This document shows, piece after piece, positions 1-5,203 of a stretch of DNA of 6,667 bases; position 1 is the first letter of the stretch; each line of letters starts with the position of its first letter. Below the pieces are notes generated by a model. That model saw only the letters and a list, made by a program, of their open reading frames with translations, searched no databases and was not told the DNA's origin. The DNA lies in the NCBI GenBank assembly GCA_029259875.1, contig JAJDEK010000255.1, positions 1 through 6,667 on the forward strand. Reading direction: 5' to 3'. The stretch comes from Planctomycetaceae bacterium. GTDB lineage: Bacteria; Planctomycetota; Planctomycetia; Planctomycetales; Planctomycetaceae. A program made the position numbers and the translations under genes.

Positions 1-454
1 ACGGATCGGCCCGATCCGGTATGACTCTCGGGTCGGTTGCGCGAGGCAGCAGGTAACTGTTGTCCAAGATAAATGGCCACTCTCGACATAACCCGGCTTA
101 CAGGCTGACTCCCGCTATTTGACTTTTCAGTAATATTCTGAATTTCGGCATATCAGCCACTACTTTCCTGCTCCATATGACCAAACGAATACTGCCAATC
201 CGGCTATTTTGGTTATTTTGTCTAAGTGAGTACAGTTGATATCGGGCATGGAGTCAAAATGATTGTAAAAAGGTCCGTTTGATTGAAAAACTGACAACAT
301 TTTGTGGTCTGGTTTAATACGGGGATATGTCACAAATAGTTTGTTAGTAATTGTTTATGGATATTCCATGCGGTTTTGGCATGCGACGTGCATTACTAAT
401 CTTTCATCAACGATACTAAGCCACTTTCAAACAACAAATACATTAAGGGAGATA
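1..454. other. Intergenic region, no supportable gene
   Basis: No complete coding region was recognised here. The first ~60 bases are GC-rich compared with the AT-rich remainder, so they may be the edge of a neighbouring gene. Two + frames stay open from the window edge (to stops near 54-56 and 90-92), and one - frame could start at an ATG on the - strand at 87-89 and run off the left edge. None has recognisable protein content, so none is called. A short near-palindrome (CGGATCG at 2-8 facing CGATCCG at 12-18) sits at the extreme left edge. Positions ~100-454 are AT-rich with stops in all frames and hold the probable promoter and 5' untranslated region of the next gene. Confidence 0.6.
291..320 (+). 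promoter_or_regulatory. Possible sigma70-type promoter for the secreted Tyr-rich protein
   Basis: CTGACA at 291-296 matches the -35 consensus at five of six positions. TTTAAT at 313-318 (16-base spacing) or TAATAC at 315-320 (18-base spacing) could be the -10 element. Transcription from here would give a 5' untranslated region of roughly 130 bases. The region is AT-rich, so chance matches are likely, and planctomycete promoters are poorly characterised. This is inference from sequence alone. Confidence 0.3.
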
Positions 455-868
455 ATGATGAAAAACTTTGCAATCATTTTTGCTGCATTGGCCACAATCA
501 CTTTTGTTAGCAGCACGACGTTTGCTGCAACACCTTACTATCAACCAAACCAATATCAAGCTCGACACTACAATGGCTCCAGCCAACGAAACTGGAATGG
601 CAATTATTCGTACCAGAGTCGTGACTACGTGAATCGTTACCGTGACTATAGCAATTACGACTACTTGTCAAACCGTTCAAACAGCCGGTCAAACTATTAT
701 CGCTGTGGAACAGCACCATCCTATACTCCTTCGTATTATCGAGCGAATTACAGTTCGTATCCTTCCAACAGCAACCGTTTCGATAACCGTTTTGATTATG
801 GTCACAAATACAATAACTATCAGCGCGACTATAACCGTAACAACTATGATTGGCGTGTAGGCCGCTAA
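455..868 (+). CDS. Small secreted Tyr/Asn/Arg-rich low-complexity protein, function unknown
   Basis: The predicted product is 137 residues. It opens with a classical Sec signal peptide: MMKN, then a hydrophobic stretch at about residues 5-18, then STTFA with likely cleavage after Ala24 (TFA|ATP). The remaining ~113 residues are highly biased: by hand count 23 Tyr, 19 Asn and 15 Arg, plus many Ser, one Lys and one Cys (in YYRCG). Short motifs recur, such as RDY, NRFD and NNY. The mature protein should be basic, largely disordered and exported to the periplasm or beyond. An in-frame ATG exists at 302, but the Shine-Dalgarno-like AAGGGAG (445-451) and the signal peptide place the start at 455 or 458; the 458 ATG has the better 6-base spacing. 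No enzyme motif is visible. A role in the cell wall, matrix or surface is only a guess. A clear terminator follows, so it is probably a single-gene unit. Confidence 0.8.
   Translation: MMKNFAIIFAALATITFVSSTTFAATPYYQPNQYQARHYNGSSQRNWNGNYSYQSRDYVNRYRDYSNYDYLSNRSNSRSNYYRCGTAPSYTPSYYRANYSSYPSNSNRFDNRFDYGHKYNNYQRDYNRNNYDWRVGR
773..796 (+). repeat. Tandem 12-base duplication inside the Tyr-rich gene
   Basis: AACCGTTTCGAT at 773-784 is followed directly by AACCGTTTTGAT at 785-796, with one base difference. It keeps the frame and encodes NRFD twice. This suggests that the low-complexity protein grows or shrinks by small in-frame duplications. Confidence 0.7.
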
Positions 869-912
869 TTGCTGATCAAAAAAGGTAACCAATGCTTAAG
901 GCAATCAACCAG

Positions 913-944
913 ACCCTGGTCGAACTATTTCGGCCAGGGTTTTT
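913..944 (+). terminator. Intrinsic terminator after the Tyr-rich gene
   Basis: ACCCTGGTCG (913-922) pairs with CGGCCAGGGT (931-940), a ten-pair stem with one G-U pair. The loop has eight bases and the stem runs into five T residues (940-944). It lies 45 bases after the stop codon of the secreted protein and is a textbook Rho-independent terminator. Confidence 0.9.
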
Positions 945-1047
945 GTGTTGTGAATCACGAATCTTGGTAGATAGCAGTATGGAACTCACATAGCACGACC
1001 CAGCAAAAAACTACGACAGTGCTGGTTGTGAAAGAAGTGAAATAGAT

Positions 1048-1071
1048 AAACGATCTCTCAGACGTTTTTTT
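1048..1071 (+). terminator. Terminator-like hairpin with seven-T tail
   Basis: AAACG (1048-1052) and TCT (1054-1056) pair with AGA (1060-1062) and CGTTT (1063-1067), giving eight pairs with one bulged A and a three-base loop. A run of seven T (1065-1071) begins inside the 3' arm. The stem is AT-rich and so weak. It could be a back-up terminator for the upstream gene or the end of a short RNA lying between 945 and 1071. Confidence 0.4.
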
Positions 1072-1092
1072 CTGGTTTCATGATGTGCCATA

Positions 1093-1122
1093 TTGTAATA
1101 AAGTAATAGAAATTTGCATAAT
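1093..1122 (+). promoter_or_regulatory. Possible promoter for the synthase gene
   Basis: TTGTAA (1093-1098) and CATAAT (1117-1122) are separated by 18 bases; the second preserves five of six -10 consensus positions and has TG directly before it. It lies just after a terminator-like hairpin and just before the first inverted repeat of the leader, so a transcript would start near 1129 and carry a leader of about 400 bases. Position and spacing fit, but this is inferred from sequence alone in an AT-rich region. Confidence 0.35.
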
Positions 1123-1137
1123 CTTATACGAACAATA

Positions 1138-1469
1138 GACTTAGGGGCTTTGTTAATCATTGATTTGTTCTTACTCCTTGTAGGAACGACTCTAAGTTAA
1201 GCTGTCTGCCATTTAACCTGCATAATCGAAGCAAGCTCTGTAAACTGTTTTCTCAGGCTTGTTAAGGCGAATGTGTCTGTCTGAAAATTGGATTCTGAGC
1301 AGGAAATGACTCGTTATTGTGCCTGAGAGAGGATAGAATTAGGTGCAACATAGTTCTTTGCTTACCAGAACGAACATCAGGGGTACGAGGTGCGTCCATA
1401 GATTTGACCGTTCTGGTAACGGCGAAATGTTGATCAACAGAAAATGGGTTCTTCGTCAGGGCAGAAGAA
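1138..1469 (+). ncRNA. Candidate structured leader RNA upstream of the synthase gene
   Basis: Four paired segments are visible by eye. P1 is 1138-1146 with 1190-1198 (nine pairs, two of them G-U). P2 is TCTCAGGC at 1251-1258 with GCCTGAGA at 1321-1328 (eight perfect pairs, extendable with weak pairs to 1248/1331). P3 is TTACCAGAACG at 1362-1372 with CGTTCTGGTAA at 1409-1419 (eleven perfect pairs, 36-base loop). P4 is TTCTTC at 1449-1454 with GAAGAA at 1464-1469 (nine-base loop). They follow one another without crossing. I recognise no known riboswitch class and no T-box sequence. Regulation of branched-chain amino acid genes by leader RNA is well known in other phyla, but a function here is inference. 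Chance pairing is possible for P1 and P4, less so for P3. Confidence 0.35.
1428..1439. promoter_or_regulatory. Perfect 12-base palindrome, possible operator
   Basis: TGTTGATCAACA is fully self-complementary and lies 91 bases before the synthase start. Its core TTGATCA recurs at 1479-1485, 49 bases further on and about 45 bases before the start codon. Such a site could bind a dimeric regulator, or simply be chance in AT-rich DNA. Confidence 0.25.
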
Positions 1470-1530
1470 TGAATGAAATTGATCATTGAAACGAAATTTT
1501 TAGAGACTATCGAAACAGAAGGGTGAGACA

Positions 1531-3312
1531 GTGGCCACTGCCAACGAAAAAAATACGCAAACAAAGACAATCAATGGTGCTGAGATTCTGGTTCAGGCAT
1601 TGATTCGGCAGGGCGTAAAGACCATCTTTGCTTATCCCGGTGGCTGTAGTATGCCTCTGCATCAAGCATTGATCAAATATAAAGATGACATCCGAGCGAT
1701 TCTTCCCCGCCACGAACAAGGGGGCGGTTTCGCCGCACAGGGAATTGCCCGCACAACGGGTGAAGTTGGGGTTTGTATGGCGACCAGTGGTCCTGGCGCT
1801 ACCAATTTGGTGACTGCTCTGGCAGATGCCAAACTCGACAGCATCCCCATGGTTGCCATTACTGGTCAGGTTCCTCAGGCAGTCATTGGAAGTGACGCCT
1901 TCCAGGAAACTCCCATGGTGGAAATCTCACGTGCGATTACCAAACATCATTATATGGTGACCGACGTCAAAGACGTTGCTCGGATCGTGAAAGAAGCATT
2001 TTTTATCGCTAATACGGGACGTCCCGGACCGGTTCTAATCGACTTCCCCAAAGACTGTCAATTGGCCACACTCGATGAAGAACCAGAATACGACCCTGAA
2101 ACCTATCTACCCGGTTATCGACCGGAACTGAGGAAGGCAGCGCCCGAACAGATTCGTCAGATTCTGGCAGCGATCAAACGCTCGAAAAAACCAATTCTGT
2201 ATGTTGGTGGCGGTGCGATTATTTCAGACGTCTCTGAAGAACTGGTCAAGTTTGCCCACCGTACACAAATTCCGGTGACAACTACTGTAATGGGATTAGG
2301 CGTATTTCCCGGAGACGATCCGTTGTGTCTGGACATGCTCGGCATGCACGGTACGGTTTACGCGAATTATGCGGTAAACGAAGCAGACTTGTTATTAGCT
2401 TTTGGTGTGCGTTTTGACGACCGTGTTACCGGAAAGCTGGAAGAGTTCGCCAAACACGGCAAGATCGTTCACGTTGACATCGACCCTTCCGAATTGCAGA
2501 AAAACAAGGAAGCGCACATCCCTATCAACGCTGATCTGAAAAACGTTTTGGAATCACTGAACGCCACAATCACCGATGATGATCTACCTGAGGTTGATCA
2601 GTGGCTGGCGCAAGTGAATGAGTGGAAAGAAAAATACCCGCTTAAATATCCCGATCTCGGCGATGTCCTCTCTCAGCAATATGCGATTCACGAACTTTGG
2701 AATCAAACCAAAGCAAAAGACCCTTACATCACCGTAGGTGTGGGACAGCATCAAATGTGGGCGGCTCAATTCTATAAATTTCAGAAGCCCCGCCATTGGC
2801 TCAGTAGCTCAGGCTTGGGAACTATGGGCTTTGGCTTGCCCGCCGCGATGGGTGTCCAAGCGCAATTCCCGGATGATTTGGTCGTTGACATTGACGGCGA
2901 TGGATCGATGTTGATGAACGTGCAGGAAATGGCAACGCTTCATACAGAAAATCTGCCTGTCAAAATTCTGCTGCTTAATAATCAGCACTTGGGAATGGTG
3001 GTTCAATGGGAAGACCGCTTCATGGATGGACGCCGTGCTCATACCTATCTTGGCCCCGTGCATCACCCTGAAGCCGAAGGCAAAGGCGATGGTTCACATG
3101 GCATAGAGACCTATCCTGATTTTGTCTCCATCGCCAAAGGCTTTGGTCTACAGGCACGGCAAGTGCGTTCAAAAGCAGAGTATCCGGAAGCACTGGCAGA
3201 AATGCTGGCTTCAGATGGCCCTTATCTTTTGGATGTCATATGCAGTTATCAAGAACATGTTCTGCCTATGATTCCCAGTGGTGGCACGGTCAACGATATC
3301 ATTACTGAGTAA
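1531..3312 (+). CDS. ilvB: Acetohydroxyacid (acetolactate) synthase, large catalytic subunit
   Basis: This cytoplasmic ThDP- and FAD-dependent enzyme joins two pyruvates to 2-acetolactate, or pyruvate and 2-ketobutyrate to 2-aceto-2-hydroxybutyrate, the first common step in Val, Leu and Ile synthesis. The 593 residues cover the full family length. Visible in order: the N-terminal ThDP pyrimidine domain with YPGG (35-38) and the catalytic Glu62 in RHEQGGG; the substrate/herbicide-site segment with Pro115 and DAFQETP (122-128); the central FAD domain with [14 protein letters not shown] (294-307); and the C-terminal ThDP domain with GDGS (456-459) to NN (483-484), QWEDRF (492-497) and IPSGG (581-585). 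RFDDRVTG marks the FAD-containing anabolic type rather than catabolic AlsS. The C-terminal half reads strikingly like plant AHAS. The start is GTG, supported by GAAGGG (1518-1523) seven bases upstream and by the absence of an ATG before the conserved region. No ilvN regulatory subunit gene is adjacent. Cys39 replaces the usual Ala after PGG. Confidence 0.97.
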   Translation: MATANEKNTQTKTINGAEILVQALIRQGVKTIFAYPGGCSMPLHQALIKYKDDIRAILPRHEQGGGFAAQGIARTTGEVGVCMATSGPGATNLVTALADAKLDSIPMVAITGQVPQAVIGSDAFQETPMVEISRAITKHHYMVTDVKDVARIVKEAFFIANTGRPGPVLIDFPKDCQLATLDEEPEYDPETYLPGYRPELRKAAPEQIRQILAAIKRSKKPILYVGGGAIISDVSEELVKFAHRTQIPVTTTVMGLGVFPGDDPLCLDMLGMHGTVYANYAVNEADLLLAFGVRFDDRVTGKLEEFAKHGKIVHVDIDPSELQKNKEAHIPINADLKNVLESLNATITDDDLPEVDQWLAQVNEWKEKYPLKYPDLGDVLSQQYAIHELWNQTKAKDPYITVGVGQHQMWAAQFYKFQKPRHWLSSSGLGTMGFGLPAAMGVQAQFPDDLVVDIDGDGSMLMNVQEMATLHTENLPVKILLLNNQHLGMVVQWEDRFMDGRRAHTYLGPVHHPEAEGKGDGSHGIETYPDFVSIAKGFGLQARQVRSKAEYPEALAEMLASDGPYLLDVICSYQEHVLPMIPSGGTVNDIITE

Positions 3313-3362
3313 TGCACTGTACTTCAGTCGAAATGTAATTTGATCCATCAGGAGTAATACCC

Positions 3363-3566
3363 ATGCTATTTGCTGCGCAGATTCCTCAGGAACCCGGATA
3401 TCTTGTTGGTTGGGGCACACTGGCTTTAATCAATGCAGGATTGGCGCAGGGTAAAAATCGAAGTGGACTAGGATGGTTTTTCATTTCCCTGCTATTGGGG
3501 CCTATCGCTACTTTCATCCTGGTTGCATTTTGTGACAAGCTGCCCGGCTCTGTACAAAGTCCATAA
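3363..3566 (+). CDS. Small membrane protein, 67 residues, function unknown
   Basis: A hydrophobic protein beginning 50 bases after the synthase stop. AGGAG at 3350-3354 sits eight bases before the ATG, a good ribosome binding site. A weakly hydrophobic segment at about residues 12-28 is followed by a short polar turn (QGKNRSG, 29-35) and a strong membrane segment at about 36-57, including WFFISLLLGPIA. The pattern of a basic GKNRS turn leading into GWFFISLLLGPIA recurs, from my recollection, in many small uncharacterised bacterial membrane proteins, so it is probably a real gene. No catalytic motif is visible. Spacing and strand allow co-transcription with the synthase; a functional link is not shown. 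A strong hairpin follows. Confidence 0.7.
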   Translation: MLFAAQIPQEPGYLVGWGTLALINAGLAQGKNRSGLGWFFISLLLGPIATFILVAFCDKLPGSVQSP

Positions 3567-3574
3567 AAATCGGC

Positions 3575-3604
3575 CTTCAGGGGTGGAGGAATTTCCCCCT
3601 GAAG
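3575..3604 (+). terminator. Strong hairpin after the small membrane protein gene, no U-tract
   Basis: CTTCAGGGG (3575-3583) pairs perfectly with CCCCTGAAG (3596-3604) around a 12-base loop. It begins eight bases after the stop codon. The sequence after it (CGATAAGATTAATAG) has no T run, so it is not a classical intrinsic terminator; it may act with Rho, or protect the 3' end of the mRNA, or attenuate read-through to the next gene. Confidence 0.5.
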
Positions 3605-3656
3605 CGATAAGATTAATAGACTCTGAGTTTTCATTCTGCACCATTGCGAGGAAATC

Positions 3657-5090
3657 ATGAGTCAGCAGCGACAGATCGGTGTTACGGTATTACCCGAATA
3701 CCTGCAGTACGAAGGTATCGAGGCCGTTCTCGATAACCTCACACAGAGAGCAGGAGTCACGGCGGTCTCTACCTCTCCGTATGTAATGCAGCTAGCCGAT
3801 GAGCACACTGGTGTACGTGAACCACCGGCTGATGCAGGGGCCGGTAAGGTCCGCCTGCTGGATCGCCCCCTCTGGGAAGGGAAGCGGGAGCTCTGGGTTA
3901 AAACGGCCCCCAGTTTTGTTCCCGATCAGACACTCTATAAAGGTCTGCGGTACCAGCCAGCTGAACCTAATGAGCTTACACGACGCGAAGGACACATTGT
4001 CGCCGATTTTGTACGAGCCGCTCAAGCACGGGGGCTCGAAGTTTACTTCCAGGTGCAAGCCGCCATTCCACCGGGATATCGCGTACAATTTGGTGGTCCA
4101 CATGAAGAAGATATTCCCCGTTTGCCCGATGGTTCTTTGCCACGCAAACGCGTTGCCAATAATGGAAGTCTGGCGAGTCCGCATATTATTGAATATCAAC
4201 ATGCCTTGATTCGAGATTTGCTCAACCATTATCCTGAAATTGATGGCTTACGTTTTGACTGGCCAGAATATCCACCTTACTTTTTAGACTCGGCCTTCTT
4301 TGATTTCAGTGCGCACGCAAAACAAGCTGCCTGCCGATTAGGATACCAGTTTGATCAGATGCAGGCTGATTCGCTGGCGTTGTACAACAAATTAAATGGC
4401 GGCTTAACAAACAATGATCTCGAAGCCTATCTCTCCTATGTAAATCAGACAACAAATTTCACGGCTTGGTTAAATGACCATTATCCCGGGGCAGCTGCGA
4501 TGTTGTTGATGAAAGCACAACTTTCAAAAGAACTGTTGGCAGGCTTCCGTAAAATAATGAACGAAGCAAGCAATACTGAAGTCGAACTCGCTCCCAGTGC
4601 GTTCCCTCCCCCCTGGTCTTTCATTTCTGGAATGAATTATTCATTGGTCACGAAATACTGCAATTCTGTAAGTGTTAAGCTGTATGGCATGCACTGGTCG
4701 ATGATCTTACGGTCTTATGGTGATCAGATACTGGCAGCAAATCCGGGACTCTCAGAGTCTTTATTAGTTCGTGCCTTGTTTAAGTTGCTCGATATAGCTG
4801 ATTCTGAACCCCCAGCACAATTGAAAGAAATTTATTATCCTGGTCCTGATGAACCTCATTTAACGGGGCCACATGCTCAGGAACGCAAAATTTCAGCCGC
4901 CAGAAAACTTGCCAAGCCGATGCCCATTTATGCGCTCGCACATGGATACGGACCGACAGAGGACTTTCGTGCCAGAATGCAGGTGGCAGCAGAGATCAGC
5001 CCTGACGGTGTGTGGGTCAATCGTTATTGTTACTTGAACAACGATAAGCTTGATATCATCGGCCAATGCACTGCCGGCTGCACGATATAA
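3657..5090 (+). CDS. Uncharacterised probable TIM-barrel protein, glycoside-hydrolase-like
   Basis: A 477-residue protein without signal peptide or membrane segment, so probably cytoplasmic. The early part looks like a strand-helix barrel (IGVTVLPEYLQ at 7-17; GVTAVSTSPY at 33-42; LEVYFQVQAAIPPGY at 127-141). The key motif is DGLRFDWPEYPPY (196-208), which resembles the strand-4 DG-R-D signature of several glycoside hydrolase clans; Asp201 and Glu204 are candidate acidic active-site residues. Later strands include VELAPSAFPPPWSF (309-322), SVKLYGMHW (339-347), PIYALAHGYG (423-432) and DGVWVNRYCYLNNDKLDIIG (450-469), typical of a closing barrel strand and helix. I cannot place it in a named family or give a substrate. 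The ATG is preceded by GAGGA (3648-3652) four bases away. It stands 90 bases after the small membrane gene and 113 before the decarboxylase; co-transcription is uncertain. Confidence 0.85.
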   Translation: MSQQRQIGVTVLPEYLQYEGIEAVLDNLTQRAGVTAVSTSPYVMQLADEHTGVREPPADAGAGKVRLLDRPLWEGKRELWVKTAPSFVPDQTLYKGLRYQPAEPNELTRREGHIVADFVRAAQARGLEVYFQVQAAIPPGYRVQFGGPHEEDIPRLPDGSLPRKRVANNGSLASPHIIEYQHALIRDLLNHYPEIDGLRFDWPEYPPYFLDSAFFDFSAHAKQAACRLGYQFDQMQADSLALYNKLNGGLTNNDLEAYLSYVNQTTNFTAWLNDHYPGAAAMLLMKAQLSKELLAGFRKIMNEASNTEVELAPSAFPPPWSFISGMNYSLVTKYCNSVSVKLYGMHWSMILRSYGDQILAANPGLSESLLVRALFKLLDIADSEPPAQLKEIYYPGPDEPHLTGPHAQERKISAARKLAKPMPIYALAHGYGPTEDFRARMQVAAEISPDGVWVNRYCYLNNDKLDIIGQCTAGCTI

Positions 5091-5151
5091 AGTTTTCAGA
5101 AAAATCGATCCTTTGTGAATTCTTCATTCAAATCCCTGCATAAGACATTAC

Positions 5152-5181
5152 CATAACGGTTCCATTTCATTTTTCGTTATG
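5152..5181 (+). promoter_or_regulatory. Inverted repeat just upstream of the glutamate decarboxylase gene
   Basis: CATAACG (5152-5158) and CGTTATG (5175-5181) are perfect complements separated by a 16-base, T-rich spacer. The repeat ends 22 bases before the start codon and 10 bases before the Shine-Dalgarno sequence AGGGAG. It could be a regulator binding site or an mRNA hairpin in the leader. No convincing promoter was found in the 113-base gap; TTGTGA (5113-5118) has no well-spaced -10 partner. Confidence 0.35.
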
Positions 5182-5203
5182 AGAGTCCAGTAGGGAGAAC
5201 TTC

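Larger units (their letters stand above)
869..1530. other. 660-base intergenic region with terminators, possible promoter and inverted repeats
   Basis: No protein gene is supported here. A 102-codon open frame on the - strand (1262-1570) overlaps the start of the synthase gene and has no recognisable content. From left to right the region holds the terminator of the upstream gene (913-944), a small stem (CCAGCA 1000-1005 with TGCTGG 1020-1025), a second terminator-like hairpin (1048-1071), a candidate promoter (1093-1122), and a run of inverted repeats and a palindrome that lead up to the GTG start of the acetohydroxyacid synthase gene. Confidence 0.75.

Noticed and set aside
1..92. Partial gene at the left edge
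   Set aside because: Two + frames and one - frame are open over less than 90 bases. None has recognisable content and they cannot be told apart, so no call is made.
302..454. N-terminal extension of the Tyr-rich protein from the ATG-equivalent start at 302
   Set aside because: The extension has no ribosome binding site of note, overlaps the likely promoter, and would bury a classical signal peptide that starts at 455/458 behind AAGGGAG.
1271..1309. Possible 12-residue leader peptide (MCLSENWILSRK)
   Set aside because: AAGG is only three bases before the ATG, and the peptide has just two Leu and one Ile, too few for a convincing branched-chain amino acid attenuator.
1373..1400. T-box-like sequence in the synthase leader
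   Set aside because: CAGGGGTACGAGGTGCG only loosely resembles the T-box antiterminator consensus, lacks a following terminator, and T-boxes are chiefly found in Firmicutes and Actinobacteria.
1262..1570. 102-codon open frame on the - strand
   Set aside because: It overlaps the start of the synthase on the opposite strand, has no family resemblance and lies across the candidate leader; most likely a chance frame.
1531..3312. Alternative identity as catabolic acetolactate synthase (AlsS), pyruvate oxidase or another ThDP enzyme
   Set aside because: [21 protein letters not shown] and IPSGG together are specific to the FAD-containing anabolic acetohydroxyacid synthase.
3799..4209. Overlapping open frames on both strands inside the TIM-barrel gene
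   Set aside because: These are shadows of the coding frame with no independent ribosome binding site or family resemblance.
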